Below, piece after piece: positions 53,398-62,981 of a DNA stretch of 64,000 bases (position 1 is the stretch's first letter; each line of letters opens with the position of its first letter). The DNA comes from Volutella citrinella (lineage: Eukaryota; Ascomycota; Sordariomycetes; Hypocreales; Nectriaceae): positions 5,208,001 to 5,272,000 of the forward strand of contig JAWZSP010000002.1 of the NCBI GenBank assembly GCA_034401135.1. Direction: 5' to 3'. Made by a program: the position numbers and the translations under genes. The notes below the pieces were generated by a model, which made no database searches, was not told where the DNA came from, and was given only the letters and a program-made list of their open reading frames with translations.

Positions 53398-54293
53398 GGT
53401 ATTGAGGATATATAGAAGATAGTCAACAAGCCCGTGCAACACACAGCCTGATATATATATAATAGAAACCATAGTAAATTTCACAGTAGATATTATACCT
53501 AATATCTTAACTATAGTATTAGTCTATAATAAGTCACAATTAGCATTTAATAGATATAGTAAATAGCAGCCTTCTTGTCTATCAAGGTCTCTGCACTACT
53601 AAAGGTTATAGGAAGGTTATAATAAACCTTTATAGCCGCAGGCGCAAGGATAAAGTTATCTATACTAGATGACCTAACGCCGGGCTTGCGCTAGCTATAT
53701 CATAATGCCTTTCCCCTAGCTTCTCGTTAAGCAAGCAGCTAAGCAAGCAACCAAGCCAGCAGCTAAGCAAGCCAACGCCCACACACACACACACACACAT
53801 ACACATACATACACGCACTTCTCCCGCCTAACGACCTCAAGATGCCACTAATTAACACTCCCTTTATCTCTAAAGAGGGTCTTCTCTTAGAGAAAACGAT
53901 CAAATTTAAGCTGCTAGCTAAAAGCCCGAACCCATAAGATATCCTAACTAACATACTATCCGACAAGGTGCTGATATCTCTCTTGATATTTGGATATCAA
54001 TTAATAGGTAAGGAAGTCAGTATAGAGGCTAAGGAAAGTATCTACTTCTTAAAAAATAAAGAGAACGAAGGCTAGAAGAAGGATATCCTTTCCAGGATTA
54101 GGGAGAAGAACAGTGATTAAGTGAAGAAGCTAGTAGAAGTGGTGGAGAAGCTATAGAAGAAGGCATATAACAAGCAGCGATAGGGATACGCCTAGCTTGA
54201 TAGGGCAATTCAAACTACTAGTTGCCTCATCTATCAAAATTTCACAATTCGTAGTATTATAATTATGTTCCCTCGTAGAGGGGTATTGAGGAT
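53398..54293 (+). mobile_element. Transposon copy inserted in the secreted-protein gene
   Basis: About 870 bp of a non-coding element, flanked by a direct repeat GGTATTGAGGAT at 53398-53409 and 54282-54293, read as the target-site duplication. It starts near GAAGATAGTCAACAAGCCCG and ends near TTCCCTCGTAGAGGG, and is the same family as the 4.0-5.7 kb repeat but much less mutated. It still has a CA microsatellite (53779-53813) and GC-containing sub-repeats of AAGCAAGC type near 53730-53765. The 3' inverted terminus present at 5590-5646 is absent here. The element has no gene of its own, so it needed a transposase from elsewhere. Confidence 0.8.
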
Positions 54294-54624
54294 GTATGCC
54301 GGTGCCGCGTGTGGCATTGCGGCCAAGGACAAGAAGAAGATCAAACAAAACGACAAGAGTTCATTTTTTCAGTGGTATCTGGAATTACATGGCGTTGCAT
54401 ATCAATACAACGTGTGGTGGAATCACGGCTGTAGCCTCGAGAAGGGTGGTCCTAATGAAGTCGACATGGCCAGCCCGTTTATGGACAGCTCAAGGAAAGT
54501 CAAGTGCCCAGATTTGTTTTACAATGACTGGAGGAAATGCAACAATGGCGGTGTGGGAGGTAGCATCCAGGTGGGATGTCTCACGTATGAGTTCAGGTCG
54601 AGCAAGGAAAAGAGGGTGTTTTAG
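54283..54624 (+). pseudogene. Displaced 3' exon of the secreted protein gene
   Basis: Open frame of about 113 codons from the transposon edge to TAG at 54622-54624. Cysteines and an ending GGVGGSIQVGCLTYEF echo the VDVGCGTFSYKI near the end of the upstream part, suggesting a duplicated C-terminal domain. Its frame agrees with that of the upstream exon when the 12-bp repeat is counted once, which is why I regard it as the lost C-terminus and not a separate gene. It has no secretion signal of its own; a chance ATG at 54265 lies in transposon sequence. Confidence 0.65.
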
Positions 54625-55323
54625 GGAATCACAGATAAAGACCTGAAGAAGAAGAGAGCATACAAAAAAGCAAGACCAGACTATGCACGCTCACTTTGCA
54701 ATTTCTGCTTATTCTGTTCCCTTGCACTCGCCACGTCGGCGGCCGATGGGATAGAGCCTTTTTGGTAGGTGTAGGGTAGTCACCTCGTTTAAGCAGCTCA
54801 ATCACCGGCCGGATCAAACGTCAACACGAGGCACCGACACGCCCCGTGGAATTTCTTTCAGTCCCGACCGTCGACAGTGATGTATGTGCACTCATCGAAC
54901 ATAAGGGCACTATTGCGTCATGCTAAACAACCCATCATATTGCCGAGCAGGCACTCAGGCCAAAGCATCGTGCAACTGGCCAAGGCGCCCCAGGAACTCG
55001 ACTGGTCCGCCGCTGCGCCCTTTCAACGCTTTGCCGTGCAGAAATTGAGACATCCGGCCGACTCCACTCTAAATCTAGACACTGGAGCGCTCACATGGGC
55101 GGCGGGGCCCCACTGTCACAACCGGACCGTCCCCACCCACTCCTCCGTCTTGACATCGCCGGACTTAATAGCCGGTTCGGAAAAAGGACATGTCGATATT
55201 CGTGCAGCCTCTATGATGGCCAGTCTATTAAATGCAGTACCGTGTCTCCAAAAGCACATGTCCACTCAGCTTTCCCTTACTTCACACCTCCCATTGAGCC
55301 TTGCCAGACACTTTCTGACAAAC
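54625..55323. other. Intergenic region, no gene recognised
   Basis: About 700 bp upstream of the dehydrogenase. The frame of the dehydrogenase stays open back to 54877, but that part does not look like conserved protein. Promoter presumed here. Confidence 0.4.
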
Positions 55324-56861
55324 ATGAGTTCCTGCAACACTCTTCGACAAGCATGCCTCCTTGGCACACCTTTGCCATCTCGTGGCGTTGGTCTACACCG
55401 CACCAAGAATGTGACCGGCCTTGCGCACCATCTGACCTCCCGCTGGAGCGGCCAAAGGCTTTTCAAAAGTACATCCGCTTTGTCTATCGAGTCGGACAGA
55501 GCCAACACCATCGGCTTTATCGGCCTTGGCGCCATGGGAAACCACATGGTAAGCCGCTGGATGTGAAATCGAGCGAGGAGGCCAAACTGATTCCCAAATT
55601 GCACAGTTCGACAACCTCATTTCTAGGTACTCCTCTCCTGGTGGAGCCAAGGTCAGCTTCGCCTTGTGCGACGTGAACGAGGCCGCGGTCGAAAATATCA
55701 TCAAAAAGCACAGCTCAGAAAGGCCAAACGTGCACCTGGTCAAGTGCTCCTGTGAGTGTCAACTGAAGCAAGTCCCTTACGAGTTTTGCGGTCCGTGAAC
55801 TAATAACACTGGTCATCAGCGCCGTACGACGTGGCGAGAAGAGCCTCCACCATCATAAGCATGGTACCCACGGGAAAGCATGTCAACGAGGTTTACATCG
55901 GAGAGCAAAATAGTGTCTTGAGCGCCCTCAAAACTCTGACTGAAGATCAACGAAAGGCGACCCTTTGCATAGACGAATCCACCATCGAACAAAGTGTCAG
56001 TAAAACAGTCGCTTTGACACTGAGAAAGGCTGGTGCAAACTACGTGGATGCCCCAGTCTCTGGAGGTGGGCCTTACCATCTCAATCATCTACTGTGGTAC
56101 AATTGCAGTCGGCCATGTCACTAACAATTGCGTGCAGGTGTGGTGGGTGCAAAGAACGGTACCTTGGCCATCATGGTTGGAGGAGACAAGCACTCCTTTG
56201 ACCGGTCCGTTCCCGTTCTTCAGTCAATGGCCCGCAAAGTCACGCACTGCGGCGACCTGGGAGCTGGTCTTGCCGCGAAGATTGCCAACAAGTAAGTGGA
56301 GGCCTCACAGGCGACTCCCGTTGGCTTACCGCAACAACCGCTGATGACGTATTTTATCAAGCCTGCTTCTCGGCATTACCATGCTTGGCCTGAGGTGAGA
56401 ATCTAATAAGCAGAATGGTTAGGGTCAAAAGCTGATAACGCCCAGTGAATCGATGCTTTTGGGGAAACGACTCGGAGTGAATCCTCAGGTGCTCGCGGAC
56501 ATCATCAATACCTCCACCGGCCGTTGTTGGTCCAGTGAAGTGTGTACTCGAGGACAGAAAGGCACTGATACTGAAGTTGCTAACCGTCTTTTAGGTCAAC
56601 CACCCCGTTCCCGAGGTCAGGGTCGGCGATTCGAGCCCCCCGGCTCATCGGAACTACGAGGGCGGCTTTGTAACCAAGCTCGCCCATAAAGATCTTGCCC
56701 TCGCTGTCTCAGCCGCCGAACAGACTGGCGTCCCGCTCAAGGTCGGTCGATGCGTCGAGGAGACCTTCAGACCACTGGCGGCATCAAAGGAGTTTGGCGA
56801 TCGTGACTTTAGTGTAATCTACGAACAGCTGGATGCTACGGGCTCGAGTTTGAAGGCGTAA
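55324..56861 (+). CDS. 3-hydroxyisobutyrate dehydrogenase, mitochondrial
   Basis: Oxidises 3-hydroxyisobutyrate to methylmalonate semialdehyde in valine breakdown, with NAD. Exons near 55324-55548, 55607-55750, 55820-56068, 56137-56291, 56362-56395, 56447-56540 and 56596-56861 join into a typical protein. The N-terminus is long and basic (LTSRWSGQRLFKSTSALS), fit for mitochondria. Signatures: NAD motif GFIGLGAMGNHM, substrate-binding YVDAPVSGG, catalytic Lys in GLAAKIANN, and the C-terminal EGGFVTKLAHKDLALAVS. It may use a related beta-hydroxyacid. It is followed tail to tail by a Zn2Cys6 regulator. In-frame ATGs further up (55214) would only lengthen the presequence. Confidence 0.88.
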
Positions 56862-56986
56862 ATGTATAGTCAACAGCTGAGTCTTGTCTATTCTATTATT
56901 ACAGATTTTTTCAAGAACGTTGGAGCCAGAGACCGTTTGCTTCTACTTCATCCGCCTCGCCAAGACTCACCAAAAGTGTTCGTCTT

Positions 56987-59284
56987 CTACCCCTGGTTCA
57001 TCATGTTCATGCTTGAAAAGATGGAATCGTCAACTGCCCCAAAGAGCTCAACCCACGAGCTGAACAAGACACCGTCCGATGTCTGACCCTCCATAACCGT
57101 GTCGTTGGCAACTTGGTTGGACATGGTATTATAATCAACCACGGCCCACATTGTTTCTTCAGAGTCTCCCAGTGTCAAGTCTTGCGCTTGGCTTCCTAGA
57201 CTACTGCTGCCGACACCGTCATATACCATCCTGCGAAGTGTAGAGGCCTGCGAGAAGAATAAGTAGGGATGAAAAGATATGTGTTTAGAAGGGTTAGGTT
57301 CCAACATACCATTGTGTTAACATTCTTCCAGTGCTGCCCCACCGTGTCCAAATACACAATTGCCTCTTGGAGCAAGACTTGGGCTTTTTCAAAGATGTGG
57401 GGATCCGGGTCGTATGTCCGCAGTGCAATAATGGAGCCGGCGACAGTGACAGCATAGCCGCTGGACGAGGAGTGGAACGAACAGCCCAGCTTGCGGGCCT
57501 CACGGATAAGGTCCATCATCTGCTGCGCATGTAGCCAGGCCAGTTCAGAGGACCGTCTGATGAAGCTAATGGGGGCCAGGTTTCGGCAAGTATCGATGCG
57601 CCGCCGCAGCAGGAACGGATGGTTGAGTAGACAGTAGCAAAGATGAAAGAGGGCACGAGAAAAGATGATGGGTCCCGTTGACTGAGAGTCGACAATGCCA
57701 TCAGCCGAGATGTGCGGAGTCAGCATCTCCTCGACCGGTCGCTGGATCTCTAGATAGGCCTCAAAGTGCAAGAGATCGGATTCGATGGCGGCAAAGTCGG
57801 AGCTTGGATCCCACGGAGGGTGCGGGCTGCGAATGTTCAAGTCTTGCAGCATATATTGCGCACTGCGGCCCAAGATCTGCGCAACAGCAATGACTTGGGC
57901 GAAGGCGCCTTGCCGCTGCGACATGGACAGCGTCCTGTTTGTCATTTCATCCAGCGATTGCGTCTTGACCCATAATCCATTCCTCCAGCTCGCTTCGTCG
58001 CATGGGAGCTGTACGTGACACGACGCATCCACGATGGCGGGCGGCCGGCCGCGACCACAGGAGACGAGGCGATCCAGGAGATAGACCGACCAGAAGACGC
58101 GCCGCCGTTCTTCCTGTTCCACATTCCCGATATTTGCCGTGCTTTCCAGCATGAGCTTGTAGTCCTGCGCTATCCTAACAGCGAGACCGACTTTGACCCA
58201 TGCTGAGCCATGGCGTGATGGACCGGCTGGATAACCCCGGGGGTCAGCAAACAACATCACTCGGGCAGTGGATTTCTTAACTCACCCGTAAAGTCAAACA
58301 ATCCCAGCAAGGCGACCGTCTGCACCGTCGATATCTCTGCCACCCGGCCCACGGCAAAGCAGTCCGAGACAATCAGCTTCCATGCCCGGTTCGCGTACTC
58401 TACAGACGCCTCATGTGCACGCCCCGAGAAGTATGGGTTAGAGGAACAGAACCGGACGGCAGTCGCCATGACGGTCAAGACCAGATGCCTTGGTATCATC
58501 TTGTCATGGAGACGCTGCCTGAAAGTCTCCTCGTGGAAGAAGGAGTAAGGCTGGTTGTGGCAGTAGTGGAAGTAGGCATCGATAATCTCCATGAAGACGT
58601 GCTCGGGTGTCCCGAAATCTTGCATGGCGGCATCCGTATCTGATTGCCTCTCTGTGGCTCCGTGACCTGAACCTCGACCGGGACTGTTCTCGGCACGCGC
58701 TGAGGGCGTCAGCAATCCATGTGCCATGCCACCGGCCTGGCCGCCCTCCAACAGTGCAGCCAGGCATTGCTCTATGCTTGTACGATGTCAGCATTAGTTT
58801 TCCACTATAGGATGCGTAACTCACCGTTGTAGTCCTGATCCTAAGCTCTCCAACTTTGCCTCGAGCGCATTGACTTTGTTTAGGAGGGCTTTGTTCTGAT
58901 GAAAGGGTTAATTGCTTTCAGAGGGAGAGTATAAAGACGAGATACCTGTTCATCACTGGGGTCCGCTTTATCGCGCGAGCAATTAGGCTCCTCCTCCATG
59001 GGAGCATGCTGGCGAGGGCTTTCGTCTACATACATGCACTCTTCCGTCTTGTCAGGCCGAGGTCTCGACTCTCAAGGAGGAGGGGTAGGTAGCTCACCAA
59101 TCCCCAAGCGTTGGCAATGTGCGCAGATGGGTCGGTCGCCGGTGCATCGGCATTTCTTTCGCCTTTACAGGTCAGTTCAGATGGACCTCTCCTAGTGACA
59201 CGGGATCCCGTCTGCATACCGACAGGGGAGACACGCTCGAGCGATGCGCTGGACTGGAAAGTAATCAACACCTTGGCTACTCAT
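56987..59284 (-). CDS. Zn2Cys6 transcription factor with coiled coil
   Basis: Regulator in at least seven exons. Exon one (59220-59284) begins MSSQGVDYFPVQRIARACLP; the zinc cluster spans the first introns as CLPC-x6-C, then CTGDRPICAHCQRLGI and a final Cys in ECMYVDE. A short coiled coil (NKALLNKVNALEAKLESLG) for dimerisation follows, then the fungal-specific domain: FMEIIDAYFHYCHNQPYSFF, VQTVALLGLFDFTG, RGYPAGPSRHGSAWVKVGLA, RRRVFWSVYLLDRLVSCGRG. The last exon (56987-57243) ends SSMNMMNQG. The cluster differs in spacing from the two CTF1-like regulators at 23-34 kb, so it belongs to another subgroup. It lies between a dehydrogenase and the cupin/CoA-transferase pair and may control them. 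Confidence 0.85.
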
Positions 59285-59831
59285 CGCCGACGACGATGAC
59301 ACGGGATCACGGCCGGCGACGCATAGAGGGGGCTGAGCTGAGCGGCAGGTTTCGGATCGGATGCATCAGCAAAGACTTGATGAGGCGGGGAATTCGACAT
59401 GACGAGGAACGGCCCCTGTCCGCCGTGCGGAGAAGATAAGACGCTGGGCTAGCCTTCTCTAGTCGGCCAGTGGTTGGTCCTGTGACCCCGGACATCTGGA
59501 CGGAAACTGAGTTTAGGCCAGAAACAGGCATCGAGGATCAAGTAGCGCAGTAGTCCGACTTTGTGATTTGTCGCCGGCGCCGGACCGGGCCCATCTTCCC
59601 CGCAACGGCTATGGCCACCGACCCACACACCGAGCCTCATCCGTCGTCGCCGAGATGGCATGCTTGATATAAAGAATAGAGAAGATAAGTTGCTGGACCT
59701 TGACCCTTTGTCCTTACCCCACACGCCTCGACCTTGTCTTGCATCTCCCTCCCCTACCCATGAACTTACGGGGACTATCCCGGAGCCAACTCGCGTCACA
59801 CTCGAAACCAACCACTCCATCAACTCCTGCA
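59285..59831. promoter_or_regulatory. Divergent promoter region, regulator and cupin
   Basis: About 550 bp between divergent start codons. It should contain promoters of both the regulator and the cupin gene, and autoregulation would be typical. No specific binding site was defined. Confidence 0.4.
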
Positions 59832-60233
59832 ATGGAAACCTCTTCGCCCGTGGTCATGGACCAGCAGGCCGTCAAACAGACGGAGCTCAACTCCTTCGGC
59901 AACACATCCTACGGCAACGTCAGCTGGCAGACGCTGCTGTCCAACCCGACCACCTGCACCGACTCCATGTGCGCCGGCATCGCAACCTGCCCGGCCAACG
60001 GCACACTCGCCCTCCACCAGCACAAACAAGCCGAGATCTATTATGTGCTCGAGGGCTCTGGGGAAGTTGAGATTGGTGGCGTGAGGCACAGGGTCAAGGA
60101 AGGGGGCATGCTGTGGATTCCGGGAGATGCGATGCACGGCGTCTTCTGCGGACCCGATGAGACACTGAGGTGGCTGTACATTTTTCCAGAGGGACGCTTC
60201 GACGACATTGTTTACCGTTTTAAGGATGCGTAG
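59832..60233 (+). CDS. Small cupin protein
   Basis: Single-domain cupin of 133 residues from METSSPVVMDQQ. Cupin motif one is GTLALHQHKQAEIYYVLEGSG, supplying two His and one Glu; motif two is PGDAMHGVFCGPDE, supplying the last His. These would bind a metal such as Fe, Mn or Zn. The fold ends LRWLYIFPEGRFDDIVYRF. Small cupins of this type include isomerases, dioxygenases and lyases for organic acids; sequence alone does not tell which. It is followed in the same direction, after 675 bp, by a CoA-transferase, so a role in the same acid metabolism is plausible. An upstream in-frame ATG at 59700 would add 44 residues without cupin character. Confidence 0.8.
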   Translation: METSSPVVMDQQAVKQTELNSFGNTSYGNVSWQTLLSNPTTCTDSMCAGIATCPANGTLALHQHKQAEIYYVLEGSGEVEIGGVRHRVKEGGMLWIPGDAMHGVFCGPDETLRWLYIFPEGRFDDIVYRFKDA

Positions 60234-60908
60234 TGTAGAGCAACAGCCCATTGTATATTTGTTTGCATAAGTTTGGGGAGAAGGGACCTTAATTTCACAT
60301 CGTTGTATCTATGCCGTGAATGTGCAAAACATGTTAGTTTGTCAGAGATAAGCGTCCGCTGAACGTGGCTAATCTAAGCGTCTGTTCCTTGGCTCCAATT
60401 CCCCACAATCATTGCAATAGCTACTCGAGGACTAAGATCCGTCCCCCCTTCCTCCCCGAGTACCCCACTGCAAGGACAACTCGAGCATCCCCGGCTTTCT
60501 ATAATTGATGAGGCCACGGGCCAAGCTCAAGCTCGAGCACGAGGATTGCGCATGACTCCGTAAGTTCTTGGCAGCGGAAGATTGTTGTTCTATGCCAAGA
60601 CTGCGCCGCTAGATCCGCCCTGGCCGGACCGGCTCCACACCTCCTCATTCTAAAAGGCCCAATAATCGTCCATATTTATGGCAAGTTTACGGCATTCAGA
60701 CCCTGGGTTCCGTTACTGATGGGGCAGAATGGTGGTTATAAGGCGCCTCTTCTCACATACAAAACAGGTAAAAAGACCCGGCCACAGAGCATCCATCCGG
60801 ACTTGATCGTTGTTCCAGAGCACTGTCTATTAGCATCTCTGGTTCCAAGATTATTGTCCAAGATTACTCAAGCGACTCCTGGTTCTTGCACACAGAAACC
60901 CAGCAGCA
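60234..60908. other. Intergenic region, no gene recognised
   Basis: About 675 bp between the cupin and the CoA-transferase. No gene recognised; the CoA-transferase promoter is presumed here. Confidence 0.4.
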
Positions 60909-62705
60909 ATGACGCACAACAACATCCCCGGAGATGAAGCTTACGGCCCGGGATCATGGGTTGACTCGTCCCCCCTTGCCGTCCCTGAGGATGCAAACCG
61001 GCTCCTCCAAGTTCTCGCAAATGCCACGCCGGGATTCCCCAATGACCCTGCCGCCTTGAAATCGGTATCATTCACAGGCTCTTCGCAAACCATCGTCCCC
61101 GGTCCCCTCAAGTCGGCCGTCATCGCTGGCGCTCTCCACGCCATGAGCGGCATTGTTGCCAACGAGTTACTGGATTGCAGAGATGGCAAGGATCCTACGC
61201 GAAGAGTCTTGATAGACACTGACCATGCTGCCGCCTGGCTTGGAAGCGTGGGCATGACCAGGCGCAACGGAAAGACAGTACGGGAGATTGCCAAAGAGGG
61301 CAAGATGGGCTCCATCTTCCCCAAGGACCTTGAGAAGGACACCTTCGGGACTCCCCTTCGACTCCGCGCCACGGCCAACTACGAGACCAAGGATGATGGA
61401 GTTTGGTACCAACTTCACGGGTCCTTGGGTGCCGATCCCGTTCTACGGACGATCGGCCTGGACGCTGCACATGAATGTAGCAGTAACGACGAGGCGTACA
61501 AAGTCATCGCTGACCACGTCCGTAAGTTTGGCGCCAATGAACTGGAGATGATGAACCTAGCCCAAGGCCTTTGCGGGAGTATCTGCTACACGCCAGCAGG
61601 GTGGGAAGAGACGCGGATGGCCAAGGACCTGGCCAGACATCCTCTGATCAACTATACGCAGCAAACACACGCTGTTCCTACGCCTGCCGTGCCATTGCCC
61701 ACTTTGGCAGCAGACAAGCGCCCTCTGGCGGGCATCAAAGTCGTGGAGCTTGTTAGAATCATCGCAGGTCCTGTGATAGGGACGACCTTGGCAGCGTTGG
61801 GCGCAGACGTAGTCCGCGTCAACTGCGGACGTCTTCCTGACTTTAACGTAAGTGTTTCATACCATCCTTACTATCCAGCTACTTTGATCTCTGGGGCTGG
61901 GGCTAATTCACTGCAACAGTCGCTCCAACCTACCTTGAATGCAGGCGTAAGGACCGTCGACGTGGACTTGAGTAAAGACGAAGAGGTCCAACACCTGTTT
62001 AGGCTCATTCAAGACACAGACGTCTTTATCCAGGGTTACCGCCCCGGAGTCATTGCCCGCAAGGGTCTCAGTCTCCACAACCTTCTGGAAATGGCTGGCA
62101 AAAGGGGCAAAGGCATAGTGTACGTCGAGGAGAACTGCTATGGGCCAGATGGGCCCATGGCCGAACGTCCCGGCTGGCAGCAAGTCGCCGATGCAGCATC
62201 TGGGTGCTCGTACGTAACCGGCCGGAGTCTCGGCCACACGGACGGGACCTGCGTGCTGCCCGCACTTCCCGTCCCGGACATGCTCACAGGCTTGATTGGC
62301 GCCATCGGCACCATGATGGCTATCAGGGATCGTGCTCGTCAGGGAGGCTCATACCACGTTTTCGCTTCGTTGATGGCAGCGGCATCTCTTCATCTAAAAC
62401 CCGAGGTCGGGCTATACGCGCCAGAGATTGTCCAGCAATGCAATAGTAGGTTCATGTGGGACGAGACCGGTCCGGATCTGTTTGTCCTTGAGCTGCTGGA
62501 TGTGGTGTTGAAGGGATGGAAGGAGGATATGCCCGAGTATTTTGGGCAAAGCTCGCCATGGATGACCACGTTGAAGGGTGACTGGGGCGAGTTTCAGGTT
62601 CTGAAGCCTGTTCTTCAACTGGCCGATGCGGAGACCACGCCGCGATTTACATTGGCGCCTGAGCCCAATTGCTATCGTAGCAGTGATGCCATCTCATGGG
62701 CATGA
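60909..62705 (+). CDS. Two-domain class III CoA-transferase
   Basis: About 575 residues in two exons; an intron near 61849-61918 (GTAAGT to CAACAG) removes 70 bp. The chain holds two CaiB/BaiF-type halves, the usual layout of a fungal group annotated as CoA-transferase or alpha-methylacyl-CoA racemase-like. Seen: AVIAGALHAMSGIVANELL, HAAAWLGSVGM, GVWYQLHGSLG early; then LAGIKVVELVRIIAGPVIG with TTLAALGADVVRVNCG, VFIQGYRPGVIARKGLSL, YVEENCYGPDGPMAERPGWQ and DMLTGLIGAIGTMMAIRDR. The typical catalytic Asp is found in WQQVADAASG. Substrate unknown. It differs from the one-domain CoA-transferase at 26.7 kb, so the two are not recent duplicates. Confidence 0.82.
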   Translation: MTHNNIPGDEAYGPGSWVDSSPLAVPEDANRLLQVLANATPGFPNDPAALKSVSFTGSSQTIVPGPLKSAVIAGALHAMSGIVANELLDCRDGKDPTRRVLIDTDHAAAWLGSVGMTRRNGKTVREIAKEGKMGSIFPKDLEKDTFGTPLRLRATANYETKDDGVWYQLHGSLGADPVLRTIGLDAAHECSSNDEAYKVIADHVRKFGANELEMMNLAQGLCGSICYTPAGWEETRMAKDLARHPLINYTQQTHAVPTPAVPLPTLAADKRPLAGIKVVELVRIIAGPVIGTTLAALGADVVRVNCGRLPDFNVSVSYHPYYPATLISGAGANSLQQSLQPTLNAGVRTVDVDLSKDEEVQHLFRLIQDTDVFIQGYRPGVIARKGLSLHNLLEMAGKRGKGIVYVEENCYGPDGPMAERPGWQQVADAASGCSYVTGRSLGHTDGTCVLPALPVPDMLTGLIGAIGTMMAIRDRARQGGSYHVFASLMAAASLHLKPEVGLYAPEIVQQCNSRFMWDETGPDLFVLELLDVVLKGWKEDMPEYFGQSSPWMTTLKGDWGEFQVLKPVLQLADAETTPRFTLAPEPNCYRSSDAISWA

Positions 62706-62981
62706 TCGAGTGAGATACTGAAGGATAGATATTATCTCCACTCTGAGAGTGTATTTTCTTACAGAATATATGCTATAATATGATATACATTTACATATAT
62801 AAATAACTTCTTTGTTGTCCCTTTTAAAATGGGCAGGAAGTAGATGTGCAACCGCCTGACTTATAAGTGCTATGTTATTATACTGTCCAGCCTCATTTTA
62901 TTAGTACCCCATGTCTGTTGCCATGTCAATCTCTAGTAGACTTCAATTCTATGCATGTTATAATATGCGTTTTTAGTGAGC
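62706..62981. other. Short AT-rich intergenic region
   Basis: About 275 bp between convergent genes, AT-rich, probably both 3' untranslated regions. No terminator structure was identified. Confidence 0.4.

Noticed and set aside
54265..54624. Separate small gene starting at the ATG at 54265
   Set aside because: The ATG lies in transposon sequence and the coding part agrees in frame with the interrupted upstream gene.
56610..56660. GGCGATTCGAGCCCCCCGG, resembling a tRNA T-arm
   Set aside because: It is coding sequence of 3-hydroxyisobutyrate dehydrogenase, with no acceptor stem around it.
26747..62705. A bacterial-like cai (carnitine) operon transferred into the fungus
   Set aside because: Gene types overlap, but introns, mitochondrial presequences, dispersed strands and fungal-type regulators argue for a native fungal origin.
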